From positions 1 through 33,045 of the forward strand of contig DFYA01000211.1 of NCBI GenBank assembly GCA_002382525.1: 33,045 bases of DNA, given 5' to 3'. The DNA comes from Opitutaceae bacterium UBA4094. GTDB lineage: Bacteria > Verrucomicrobiota > Verrucomicrobiia > Opitutales > Opitutaceae. Below are positions 19,018 through 27,388 of the stretch, in pieces. Each line of letters starts with the position of its first letter. Position 1 is the first letter of the stretch. Both the position numbers and the translations under genes were made by a program. The notes beneath the pieces are model-generated. The model searched no databases. It was not told the origin of the DNA and saw nothing but the letters and a program-made list of their open reading frames with translations.

Positions 19018-21663
19018 TCAACGTTCGCGGATCGTGAAGATCGCCCCGGACCACTTTTCGATTTTCACCTCAATACCCTCATTCGCAAGTCGCTCCGCCG
19101 TGCCGCTGAATACGGTCTTCCCGTCTTCGGACACGAGCGAGAATTCGCCTTTGCGCTCCAGTCGCGGGTAAACGCGGGTGGCGTCGCCGGCGGAGCGGCG
19201 ATAGACGAGAAAATGCGCGGGGCCGTTCACCAGCTGAAACTCGGTCGAGGTCTTCCGGTCCACCGCGACTCCGCTCTTGTCGAGGAATTCGCCGATGGCG
19301 GCGACGTCGATGCGGCGGGTTTCATCAAACTCCAGCACGGGCACGCCGGCTCCACGAATGATGTCGAGCGTGCGTTTGTCCACGTTGCGGGTGTCCACGA
19401 CAATCGCCTTGTAGGAACCGAGACCTTCACCCGAGGCGTCCACTTGCTCGAAGCCGCGCGAGAACATCGTCTGTCCGGTGAACACGAGTTGCTGGTCAGT
19501 CATGTAGTGAACGGGCTGGAGGTGCAGATCGAGCACGGCGCGGGCAAACTGAACGGCGGCATGGTTGTGTCCGTTGGCGTTGCTCTCGGCCGCCGGATGC
19601 TGAACGAAGAGAATCTTCGCGTTCTGAAAATCAACCGGGCCAGCGCGAAACACCGGTGAATAACGCTCGAAGAGCACGCGGTTCGGTTCGGTGGTGTGGT
19701 TCCAGAACGTGTGGTTCCACATCGTCCACTCGAAGTAGCCGGTCATTCCGTTGGCATAGGTCTGGAAGATCTGCGCCTCGATCTGGATACGGGTCGCCTG
19801 CTTGAGCGGGAGATCGGGCAGGAACGACTCGGCGCCATGTCCGCCGCCTTCGCCGTTATAGAACGGGTATTTGACATTCGAATACGGAAGCGCGAGCGCG
19901 ACGAGACCGACGCTGAGCGATGGCTCGACCTCGCGGGCGAGGTAAGGATATTTGCGCTTGTTGGCGTCTTCACGGACCGGAATCGGGCCGTTGCCGACGT
20001 AGAAGTGCGGCCCCATGCCGTCGAGTTGGTCGGGCGGGAGCCAGGTGGAGGAGATGAAGACGTTTTCATGACCCCAGCCGGAAGGCATGCCGAAGGCCAG
20101 CATGTCAGGCGCGGCGGATTTCACCGCGGCGGCGGACTGCGCGGTGAGACGGCGCCAGGCAAGGTCATTGGAAACGGCGCGTTCGTGCGGTTCGTTGTAG
20201 GGCACCTCGAAGCCGAGAATGGCGGTGTCATCCTTGAAGGCGCCGGCGAGCCAACCGGTGGTGTCGAGGAGCGCCTTCACCTGGCGGGGCTCGGTGACGA
20301 GCACGAACACCGGGTGGTCCTCCTTCGGATACGCGTCGCTCGGCATCGCGAGCCAGGCGAGCGGCGATCCGGGCTTTCCCGTGCCGCGGTCCTTGTCCTC
20401 GCCACCGATGAAATAACGGTAGGGATCCATGGCGCTCTCGTGCCAATCGAAGACGATACGAATGCCGTGATGATGGCCGAGGTCGGCGGCGTAGCGGAGA
20501 AGCGCGAAGAAATTCGGATCAAGACCGGCGTTCCGCAGGACTTCGGTATATTCAGGCGAATCGGGAAACACGCCAGGAGCCGGTTGGATCATGGCCATCG
20601 CGATCGGCATGCGCACGGCGTGGATGCCCCAGTCGGCCATTTCCTGGAAGTTGGCGGCGAGAAGTTCGAAGTTCGCGCGCCGGCTGAAGCCGAGCAGGAA
20701 TTGCGTGTAGTTCACGCCGAGGAAGGCGTAAGGCTTTCCGTCTACCGACAGGTGGCTGCCGTCACGGACGACGCGGTCAAGGCGCCTGGACGAATCGATT
20801 ATCGGGTAGTTGAAAAACGAATACATACCCGGGGCGGCATCCCTGCCGGGGGCGGCAGGAACCAGGCTGAGTCGCACGCTTCCGGGGAGTTGAGTGCGAT
20901 CCAGATCGAAGGAGAACGAACCGTCCGCCGCGATCACGGGCGTCCACGTCGCGACGACTTTCTTCTTCGCGTCGATCGCTTGGACGGTTGCGTTGGACCC
21001 GGCGCTGCCTTCGGCACGACCGGTGATGCGCACCGGATTCCGCGAGGAACGCCAGACGTTTTCCGTCGGGATCACGAGATTCGCGTGGGTCGGAGTGCCG
21101 ACCGCCAGGCCGGTGATGGTGAGCGGCGGCAGGGCATCCTTGGCGGCGAAGGTCACGCGCACATGGGAAACGCTTCCGGTGAAACCTCCGGGCAACGGCG
21201 GATAGATGGCGACGTCGGTGTTGGCAGGAACGGTGACGCCGGTGACGGTGCCGCCCTTCAGCGCTCCCGAGTCGGTTTGGAGCGATGTGCCGACATCCAG
21301 GACCGTGTCGCGCTCCGAGCGCACCACCACTCGCAGCAGTGCGTCGTTACCGCGCGGCCAATCGAGCAACGATTTTTTCACGTGGCCCGCATACCACCAA
21401 GAAACCGAGGCAGATCTACCTTTCTTGATAGGCAGGTGGACCGCGGCCATCGCCCCGCCTTCATCTTTGCGCGGTTCCGGCTCGAGGCCGGCCTGTTCGT
21501 TGAAACCGCCCATCCCGCGAGAGGGAACGATATGCGTAAAGGCCGAGAATATCGGCTCGGCGGCGTGCGCGGAAACCGTCGCGGCAAAGGCGAGGATCCC
21601 GAGCAAACATACCGAAAATATTCGCGGAGGCGGGAGGTAGGATGGGGGTTTTACGTTACTCAT
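19018..21663 (-). CDS. Large secreted GH5-like (clan GH-A) glycoside hydrolase
   Basis: The protein has 881 residues from ATG 21663. The longer frame to 21711 adds only non-conserved residues. A signal peptide (IFSVCLLGILAFAATVSAHA) precedes about 270 residues of N-terminal beta-rich domain (residues 35-280: GRAEGSAGSNATVQAIDAKK and other beta-sandwich-like repeats). A TIM barrel then follows: DGSHLSVDGKPYAFLGVNYT, VRMPIAMAMI and the acid/base E491 in PYNEPHE, with the nucleophile E605 in YNGEGGG. The last 230 residues form a flavodoxin/GATase-like ALP domain (AKILFVQHPAAES, YKAIVVDTRNVDK). The substrate is unknown. Clan A with a long N-terminal domain fits beta-mannan, xylan or galactan-type enzymes. 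It is the third gene of the operon 24645-19018. Confidence 0.8.
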   Translation of the reverse strand: MSNVKPPSYLPPPRIFSVCLLGILAFAATVSAHAAEPIFSAFTHIVPSRGMGGFNEQAGLEPEPRKDEGGAMAAVHLPIKKGRSASVSWWYAGHVKKSLLDWPRGNDALLRVVVRSERDTVLDVGTSLQTDSGALKGGTVTGVTVPANTDVAIYPPLPGGFTGSVSHVRVTFAAKDALPPLTITGLAVGTPTHANLVIPTENVWRSSRNPVRITGRAEGSAGSNATVQAIDAKKKVVATWTPVIAADGSFSFDLDRTQLPGSVRLSLVPAAPGRDAAPGMYSFFNYPIIDSSRRLDRVVRDGSHLSVDGKPYAFLGVNYTQFLLGFSRRANFELLAANFQEMADWGIHAVRMPIAMAMIQPAPGVFPDSPEYTEVLRNAGLDPNFFALLRYAADLGHHHGIRIVFDWHESAMDPYRYFIGGEDKDRGTGKPGSPLAWLAMPSDAYPKEDHPVFVLVTEPRQVKALLDTTGWLAGAFKDDTAILGFEVPYNEPHERAVSNDLAWRRLTAQSAAAVKSAAPDMLAFGMPSGWGHENVFISSTWLPPDQLDGMGPHFYVGNGPIPVREDANKRKYPYLAREVEPSLSVGLVALALPYSNVKYPFYNGEGGGHGAESFLPDLPLKQATRIQIEAQIFQTYANGMTGYFEWTMWNHTFWNHTTEPNRVLFERYSPVFRAGPVDFQNAKILFVQHPAAESNANGHNHAAVQFARAVLDLHLQPVHYMTDQQLVFTGQTMFSRGFEQVDASGEGLGSYKAIVVDTRNVDKRTLDIIRGAGVPVLEFDETRRIDVAAIGEFLDKSGVAVDRKTSTEFQLVNGPAHFLVYRRSAGDATRVYPRLERKGEFSLVSEDGKTVFSGTAERLANEGIEVKIEKWSGAIFTIRER

Positions 21664-21759
21664 GGAGAGTGAAAAAATAGGGCGGGGACATTGAGCCTCA
21701 GAGATGCACAAACAAAAGGAGTCCTCGGCGGTATTCCCGCGATCAGGGGTAGCCCGAAC

Positions 21760-22947
21760 TCAGCGCACCTGGCTCTCGTCGAACTGAGCGCCTTTCAGCG
21801 CGGCCTTCACGAACGCGCCGAAATACGGGGTTGGCTCCATGTCGTAGGTGTCGATCACGTGCGGACCCGCGCGCGGATGGAAACTCCACGCGGTCCAATG
21901 CAGACCGTGCTTCTGCGCAAAGCCGAGAAACGCCGGCACCCAGGTGTAAGGTGACTCAAATTTCGCCGCGCTGCTGCCGGTCGCTGGAATGTCGCGCGTG
22001 TCCGCGCCCCACTCGCCCACCAGAATCGGATGTTTATCCGCCACGCACAGCACCTTCCCGGTCCAGTTTCGTTTCCAATTGTAGATGTGCGCGTCGTAGA
22101 TCAGCCCGTTGCCGCCGCGTTGATCGATCTCGTGCCCGGCCGCCACTCCCGTGAGGTCATAGGCCCAATCGAGCCCGCCCACCACGACGATATTGCGCGC
22201 ACCGGTCTCACGGACGGCGTCCACCACCGCCTGCATGCCGACGGAGTCATAGCGCACCGTTTCTCCGGTCTTTTTGATCTTATATTCGACGGGGCCGCCT
22301 TTCTGCCACACCTCCCACGAGGTGCTGAACGCCTCGTTGAAAACACCGAATAAAACCGCCGGGTGGTTTTTGTAACGCGTGGCCGCGTCGCGCCAGAACA
22401 CCAACGCATCCTCGTCCGGCGCGCGGTAATGGTGCAGGTCAAGGAGCACGTAGGCGCCTTTCGCCGCGGCTTGCGCCACCACCTGATCCACGATCCAGCG
22501 ATAGGCTTCGTCCGCCCCGCGTCGCTTGGTGTCTTCGCGGCCAAACCAGTATTTCGACTTCACGGGAAGACGGATGATCTTGGCCTGCCATTCGCCCAAG
22601 GCTCCTTCCACCAGACGGAAAAGCGCCTGCCCTTCGGGATTCCACTCCAAACTCGGCACATTCAACCCACGCAACAACACCGGCTCGCCGTCGGGGCCGA
22701 CGACCTTGTTGCCCACCGTCTTGAGCTCCACCGCCTTGTTGGTCTGCGGATCCGGCACAATCGTGCGCGACGGCGTGATCGTCGTATCCAAAACCACCTG
22801 CCGCACCTTCACCGGCGGTGCAGCGTCGGGGAGCGGCGGGATACTCGGCTCCGCGGCGCGCGCCGCGGTTGCGATGAGGCCCGTTGCGATGAACAAGCGT
22901 AGTGAACTAACAACTACAGAAGTGAAGGAACGTTCGGAATGGGGCAT
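21760..22947 (-). CDS. GH5 family glycoside hydrolase
   Basis: This 395-residue protein starts with a signal peptide (SLRLFIATGLIATAARA). A short linker leads to a GH5 TIM barrel. Visible features are VVGPDGEPVLLRGLNVPSLEW, IIRLPVK, YVLLDLHHY, the acid/base E205 in FNEAF (NEA in place of NEP), HIYNW and the nucleophile E312 in VGEWGAD. It is paralogous to the GH5-CBM57 protein at 27389-28906, sharing NVPSLEW/NIPSLEW and RWFG/YWFG segments, but has no carbohydrate-binding module. Substrate specificity cannot be told from sequence (mannan, glucan or xylan are possible). It is the second gene of the operon, 15 bases after the toroid-lyase-like gene and 96 bases before the large GH gene. Confidence 0.85.
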   Translation of the reverse strand: MPHSERSFTSVVVSSLRLFIATGLIATAARAAEPSIPPLPDAAPPVKVRQVVLDTTITPSRTIVPDPQTNKAVELKTVGNKVVGPDGEPVLLRGLNVPSLEWNPEGQALFRLVEGALGEWQAKIIRLPVKSKYWFGREDTKRRGADEAYRWIVDQVVAQAAAKGAYVLLDLHHYRAPDEDALVFWRDAATRYKNHPAVLFGVFNEAFSTSWEVWQKGGPVEYKIKKTGETVRYDSVGMQAVVDAVRETGARNIVVVGGLDWAYDLTGVAAGHEIDQRGGNGLIYDAHIYNWKRNWTGKVLCVADKHPILVGEWGADTRDIPATGSSAAKFESPYTWVPAFLGFAQKHGLHWTAWSFHPRAGPHVIDTYDMEPTPYFGAFVKAALKGAQFDESQVR

Positions 22948-22962
22948 GATAAATTCGATGGA

Positions 22963-24645
22963 TTAGCGCAAGGGAACAGGATGACGCGGGCACTCCAGCA
23001 CCAGCGCGCCTTCGTCGGAAACCGTCGTCAGGGTCACGGTGTGGTCCTCCACCGTCGCCCTCGACCGCGTTTTCGCCTTAGGGTCTCCTGATCCCACGGA
23101 AAGATGAAACGCGATCGCTACATTGCGCATCGCCGCGGGCCTGAGTTCAACGCCGGCGCCACCGTTGATCACCGCGCGCACCGCGGCTTTGCCGTCCGTC
23201 GAACCGACGCACCAGGCGACCGGATACGTATCGAACTCGGCGTGCATCGGCGTCACTCGCACGGTCCGTGTGCCGGCCACCAATTGAAACCCGTCGTCTT
23301 CCGATCCGGTCACGCGCGCACCGGGAGCGGTCAGCTCGATGGAAAGCGCCAGGTCGCTCAACCGGAACACCCCATCGGCCGGCATATCCATGTGATCGTG
23401 CGAATCCGCTTTGTTGGTCACGAGCGAGCAACAGGCGATCAATTCGCCCCCCCGTTGCTCCGTTCGCAGCACGCCGGAAGCGAAATCCTTCCCGCCGTGA
23501 ATGAGGCGCACGCGCAAAAGAGCCACCGCGTTTCCAATACGCCAATAACCGAGCACCGGGCGCCGTTGCTGCCAGAGGTTCTCCACATTGATCGATCCCA
23601 GGCACGCGTCGTCGTCGAACCACATCGCCCCGCTCCGCCGCACCTCGGGATCGGAGTGTCGCACGTAGTCCGGACGCAGAAACCGCTTTCCCGGCGCGTC
23701 GAAGATCGCGCGCTTTACCGCTTCCGCACACGGCACGCGCGGAATCAGCAGGAGGTTGATCGCGTCCCGTCCACCTTCGTGAGGCTCGGCCCGGCCCGCG
23801 GGTTCGAACAACGGCACGCCCAACTCTGCACCAAGCAGTCCCGCGTGTGTGGCGCTCAACAAGTCATCATAGGCCCGTGCGTGCGGGCCGCAGAGTTGCC
23901 CGGTCGGCAAGTGCAGGCTCGTTGCCATCGCGCGCCAACACATCGCGTGAATCGCGAGGAGGTTTTCGCGGGCTTCGGCATCTTGAACAATGAGCAAGCC
24001 GCGCTCGACTTCCATCAACACAAGCGCGCCGTAGGGAGGACTGTTGTATTCGGTGAAGCCGCCTTGGGCTTCGGTGTGCGCGAGGAAACGCGCCAAGCGT
24101 TCGCGCCCATAAGACAGCAGCAACCCGTCGCCCAATTGCTCGCCGGCCATCACCGCGACCACGCCGCCTTTCACCGCGATGTTGGTGTAATCCGGCCCCA
24201 TGTTGCGGCGAAAAATCGAATACGCGGCATGGTGCAACGCCTTCCCTATTTTCGCGCGCAGCGCCTCGGGCAACCGGTCGCTGTGCCGCCCGAGGACGTG
24301 CGCGAGCCGCACGCCGATGAAGTCCGCCCAGTTCCAATCCGGCGGGCGCATCGCCTCCAGCGGCTCGTCGAAAAACCAAGGCCACAAGCCAAACGTGCGG
24401 TTGCAGGGGTGCGTGTCTTGCACCGCGAGCACGCGCTCCACAATCGTCAACGCACGAGCCACCGACGCGTCACCACCTTCCTCCAGCAAGGCCAGCGCAT
24501 AGTCCATCGCGTCGCGCGTCGGCCGCACCGGCGTGCCGTTCGGCACCGTGGTATGGTAGCCTTGTCCACACAGGACGCGCGCGGGCAGCACGTCGTCGTT
24601 CGCGCACCGGCGCTCGCATTCCATCACAAACTCGCGCAACTGCAT
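22963..24645 (-). CDS. (alpha/alpha)-toroid polysaccharide-lyase-like or hydrolase-like protein
   Basis: The protein has 560 residues from ATG 24645. The open frame to 24753 begins with a GTG over the operator and is not conserved-looking. There is no signal peptide, so a cytoplasmic location is likely. Residues 40-310 are helical with repeated aromatic/Gly turns (GFTEYNSPPYG, WRAMATSLHLPTGQLCGPHA, FRRNMGPDYTNIAVKGG), as in heparinase II/III-like (alpha/alpha) toroids. The C-terminal half is a beta-sandwich (SHDHMDMPADGVFRLSDLAL, RVTPMHAEFDTYP) matching the sheet domain that follows such toroids. A catalytic assignment is not possible. It is the first gene of the three-gene operon and divergent from the LacI gene, sharing the operator at 24739-24749. 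Confidence 0.6.
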   Translation of the reverse strand: MQLREFVMECERRCANDDVLPARVLCGQGYHTTVPNGTPVRPTRDAMDYALALLEEGGDASVARALTIVERVLAVQDTHPCNRTFGLWPWFFDEPLEAMRPPDWNWADFIGVRLAHVLGRHSDRLPEALRAKIGKALHHAAYSIFRRNMGPDYTNIAVKGGVVAVMAGEQLGDGLLLSYGRERLARFLAHTEAQGGFTEYNSPPYGALVLMEVERGLLIVQDAEARENLLAIHAMCWRAMATSLHLPTGQLCGPHARAYDDLLSATHAGLLGAELGVPLFEPAGRAEPHEGGRDAINLLLIPRVPCAEAVKRAIFDAPGKRFLRPDYVRHSDPEVRRSGAMWFDDDACLGSINVENLWQQRRPVLGYWRIGNAVALLRVRLIHGGKDFASGVLRTEQRGGELIACCSLVTNKADSHDHMDMPADGVFRLSDLALSIELTAPGARVTGSEDDGFQLVAGTRTVRVTPMHAEFDTYPVAWCVGSTDGKAAVRAVINGGAGVELRPAAMRNVAIAFHLSVGSGDPKAKTRSRATVEDHTVTLTTVSDEGALVLECPRHPVPLR

Positions 24646-24712
24646 TTGCGTCGTTTCGGTCGCTGATCCGCTGGCTGTGGGCGTGGGCACGCCCTCCAGG
24701 GGACTTGCCTCC

Positions 24713-24749
24713 TTGACCGTCGTAAACGGGGCCCTAGCGTTACAGTCAC
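24713..24749. promoter_or_regulatory. Shared promoter and operator between the lyase-like gene and LacI paralogue 1
   Basis: GTTACAGTCAC (24739-24749) has one mismatch to GTTAC-N-GTAAC and lies 16 bases before the LacI ATG. TTGACC (24713-24718) and TCGTAAAC (24719-24726) recur at the same spacing upstream of paralogue 2. The identical layout suggests an autoregulatory promoter with the operator covering the start of transcription. The lyase-like gene reads away from it in the other direction. Confidence 0.65.
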
Positions 24750-24765
24750 CCACCCCTCTCGCTTA

Positions 24766-25845
24766 ATGGATACACCCAAGGCAACCCTGCAAGAACTCGC
24801 CGATCTTCTTGGCATCAGCAAAATGAGCATCTCTCGCGCGCTCAAGGGCGGACGAGGCGTCTCGGAGAAAACGCGAGCGAAGGTCCGCGCGTTTGCCGAT
24901 AAAATGGGCTACACCCCCGACCCGACGATCTCGGCCGCGATGTCACGCATGCGGGGCCGCAAAACCGCCGAGAAGGAAACCATCGCTTGGCTCAGCTCCC
25001 ACGGTGCGCCCGGCGTTTGGCGCTCCAACTATATGCTCTCCGAGATGCATCAGGGGGCCGCCGAGCAGGCGAGACGCATGGGTTACCGGCTTGAGGAATT
25101 TTGCCTCAACGAGAAAGGCATGACGCCGAAACGCGTGGGCAACATTCTCTATAGTCGCGGCATCCGAGGCGTCGTGGTCGCCCCGTTGCGCGAGCAAGGC
25201 TCCATCGAGGCTTTTCCCTGGCAGCACTTCGCCTCCATCTGCTGCGGCCACTCGCTTCTCGCACCGCCGCTCCACCGGATTGCCGCCGACCAGTTCCAAG
25301 TCGTGCAGGTCGCTTGGCGGAACCTCGTTCAAAAAGGTTACAAGCGCATCGGCCTCGTCGCGTCGCAGGCCGACAACTCCCGGGTCAATCACCTGTGGCT
25401 CGGTTCTTGTCTCGCGTGGCAGCACAACCTTTCCCGCGAGTCCGCCGTGCCGCCTATGATCACGGACGACTGGAACGCCACGACGTTCATGGAATGGTTC
25501 CGCGCCCACCAACCCGACGTCGTGCTTTCGTTCCCCGAAGTGCATGGCTGGATGCGCGCGGCCGGCATCCGCGTTCCGCAGGACTGCGGCTTCGCGTTGT
25601 TGAACTTTGAAGATAGTCGCACGCTCGCCGGCGTGGACCATCGCGTCCGTCATCTCGGGGCCGCCGCTGTTTCGTTTGTCGCGGGCGAACTGGCCGCCAA
25701 CCATTTCGGCCTCCCCGATGTGCGCAAGAGTCTCGCCGTGGAATCCGTCTGGCGTTTCGAACCCAGCGTGCGCAGACGCGTCTCCGCTACCGAGTCATCT
25801 CGCGGCTCCCGCAAGCGTCGCACCACGGGCACAGCGAACCAGTAG
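24766..25845 (+). CDS. LacI-family regulator, paralogue 1
   Basis: This 359-residue protein has a LacI-type HTH at residues 6-25 (TLQELADLLGISKMSISRAL) followed by the hinge helix region (GYTPDPTISAAMSRMRGRK). The periplasmic-binding-protein-like effector domain follows: IAWLSSHGAPG, GIRGVVVAPLREQG, GYKRIGLVASQADNSRVNHLW, DVVLSFPEVHGW and GVDHRV. The C-terminus is Arg-rich. It is a close paralogue of the protein at 30763-31845 (53 of the first 65 residues after Met identical by my count), and the recognition helix is nearly the same (SKMSISR versus SKMSVSR). It probably represses the locus until a sugar binds. The effector is unknown. It ends seven bases before the convergent repeat-protein gene. 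An operator lies 16 bases upstream. Confidence 0.9.
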   Translation: MDTPKATLQELADLLGISKMSISRALKGGRGVSEKTRAKVRAFADKMGYTPDPTISAAMSRMRGRKTAEKETIAWLSSHGAPGVWRSNYMLSEMHQGAAEQARRMGYRLEEFCLNEKGMTPKRVGNILYSRGIRGVVVAPLREQGSIEAFPWQHFASICCGHSLLAPPLHRIAADQFQVVQVAWRNLVQKGYKRIGLVASQADNSRVNHLWLGSCLAWQHNLSRESAVPPMITDDWNATTFMEWFRAHQPDVVLSFPEVHGWMRAAGIRVPQDCGFALLNFEDSRTLAGVDHRVRHLGAAAVSFVAGELAANHFGLPDVRKSLAVESVWRFEPSVRRRVSATESSRGSRKRRTTGTANQ

Positions 25846-25852
25846 CCTCACC

Positions 25853-27277
25853 TCAACGCCCCCTGACCAAGGCGCCGCGCCGTGCCAACGAGAGCGGCGT
25901 CTGCGCCACCCACGCAAGCGCGGCATCGCGGTCCACCTCAAGCCAGCGTCGCGCCACCGCCTCGATCGCTGCATCGCGTTGGGCTGGCTCCATCAATGTC
26001 GCCGCCCACGGGGCCGCGAGTTCCGGGTAACGGACGCTCACTTGGTCCACGAAGGTCTTCACCGCCACCTCGCGCCCCTCGCCCGCATCGATCCCGGCCA
26101 ACCAGCGGCTTGCGCCCACGGGATCAGCCGATGCCCAGCCGGCGCTCACCACGTGCAGCGCATGGTCTCGCGCCTCGCCGGGCGGCAACCCGCCGGCCCA
26201 CGCCGCCGCACTCTCGGGCGCCGTGCCGGCCCACTGCGCAGCCACCGCTTGAATCGCCCGGTTGCGCAGGTCGCCGGGCGGAAGCGATCCAGTCACACGG
26301 GCGGCTTCGCTCGGCGCTCCGCCGGCAAGACCCGCGATCGCTTCCGTAAGGAGCAGGTCTCGCACGGCTGGGGGTTGCGCGTTCACCCATGCGAGCGCGG
26401 ACGGCGCGTCCACGCTTCCCCACGTGCGCGCGATTTCACCGAGCACCGCGTTTTGCTTGTCGGCGGAAACCAGCGTCGGCACGAGCGCCACCGCTTCACG
26501 AGGGTTGGAACTTGAGAGCTGCTCGATCACCGCGCCGCTCGCCTGCCGGCGTCCATCGCCCTCGGGCAACGTCTTCACCCACGCGACCGCACCCGCGGAA
26601 TCCTGCTGGGCGAAACTCCGCCCAACCGCGACCATCAATGCGTCGCGTTCGCCGCCGGGCGGGAGCGCGCCGACAAAATTCGCAGCGCCGCGGGCATCCG
26701 CGTGCGCCAACACATCGACGAGTTGGGACAGCGCCGCGTGTTTGGCGTCACCCGGCGGAAGCAACGTTGCCCACGCAAGACCCGCGGCGAGATCCCGGTG
26801 CGCGAAGCCGCTCGCGATCGACGTGATCGCATTGAGCCGCGCAATGCCCGCCGGCAACGCGTTCGCAAAGACCGACGCGATTTCCGGGTCCTCAAACGCG
26901 AGCGCGGAGACCACGCGTTCGAGCGCGCGTTGAACCTCCTCCGGCGACCCGATGCGTTGCAACCAGTTCAATGCGGCGTCGGTGTCGGTGAGCGCGAGCT
27001 GGCCGATCGCGACACTCATGAGATTGGATTTTTCCGGCCCGTCGGGCAGCGCGCTCGCCGCCACAAGCGCCGCCTTCGGATCGCGGATGACCAGTGGGAT
27101 TTCGGCCGTCGGCTGGCTCCTCGGCGCCGGCTCGACGCGAGCTTCTCCCGCGCGGGTGAAGCGATTCGCTCCGACCAAGTCCTGCGCGGTCGCAATCTCG
27201 CGCCGACCTGCTACGTATCCGAACATGAATACAAGCACCCCAAGTGTTCCGGTAATGATAATGCGTTTCATGGACAT
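25853..27277 (-). CDS. Membrane-anchored protein of tandem 32-residue helical repeats
   Basis: This 474-residue protein has an N-terminal transmembrane or signal-anchor segment (RIIITGTLGVLVFMFGYVAG). From about residue 66 it is 12 to 13 tandem units of about 32 residues, each of the form D-x-x-x-A-(L/A)-x-W-(V/A)-x-x-L-P-P-G-x-x-R-(D/x)-x-A-(x5)-A-x-x-W-(A). Examples are DLAAGLAWATLLPPGDAKHA and APESAAAWAGGLPPGEARDH. The repeat predicts two helices per unit, a superhelical solenoid exposed outside the membrane. Similar repeat proteins are common in Verrucomicrobiota and of unknown function. Start could equally be the second ATG (27271). It is downstream of the GH5-CBM57 gene (111 bases), so likely one operon. 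Confidence 0.7.
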   Translation of the reverse strand: MSMKRIIITGTLGVLVFMFGYVAGRREIATAQDLVGANRFTRAGEARVEPAPRSQPTAEIPLVIRDPKAALVAASALPDGPEKSNLMSVAIGQLALTDTDAALNWLQRIGSPEEVQRALERVVSALAFEDPEIASVFANALPAGIARLNAITSIASGFAHRDLAAGLAWATLLPPGDAKHAALSQLVDVLAHADARGAANFVGALPPGGERDALMVAVGRSFAQQDSAGAVAWVKTLPEGDGRRQASGAVIEQLSSSNPREAVALVPTLVSADKQNAVLGEIARTWGSVDAPSALAWVNAQPPAVRDLLLTEAIAGLAGGAPSEAARVTGSLPPGDLRNRAIQAVAAQWAGTAPESAAAWAGGLPPGEARDHALHVVSAGWASADPVGASRWLAGIDAGEGREVAVKTFVDQVSVRYPELAAPWAATLMEPAQRDAAIEAVARRWLEVDRDAALAWVAQTPLSLARRGALVRGR

Positions 27278-27343
27278 CGCTCGGAAGGAGATGTGGGGGG
27301 TTAAGATGAAGGAGCCTGCTTACCTGTCGGGCTGGCGGTCGAA

Positions 27344-27375
27344 TGGGAGCGAGCGCGCAAGCACGCCCGCTCCCA
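27344..27375 (-). terminator. Inverted repeat after the GH5-CBM57 gene
   Basis: TGGGAGCG (27344-27351) pairs perfectly with CGCTCCCA (27368-27375) with a 16-base loop. It lies 14 bases after the GH5 stop on the minus strand. No U-tract follows, so it may be an mRNA-stabilising hairpin or partial terminator before the repeat-protein gene. Confidence 0.35.
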
Positions 27376-27388
27376 CCACGGAAACCAA

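Noticed and set aside
21640..21665. GTTAC word near the start of the large GH gene as another operator
   Set aside because: Only a half-site (ACGTTACTC) inside the coding start; no palindrome. The gene is third in an operon whose operator is at 24739.
19696..21672. Long 658-residue plus-strand frame
   Set aside because: It is antisense to the large GH gene, whose residues and active-site motifs are clear; the plus-strand reading is Arg/Val/Gly-rich shadow.
23104..24666. 520-residue plus-strand frame
   Set aside because: Antisense shadow of the toroid-lyase-like gene, His/Arg-rich and without domain pattern.
24713..24749. TACAGT/TATAGT inside the operators as a -10 promoter box
   Set aside because: Distance to TTGAC is 22 bases upstream of the LacI genes, too long for a normal promoter, whereas the palindrome fits an operator. 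A promoter role at other sites cannot be fully excluded.
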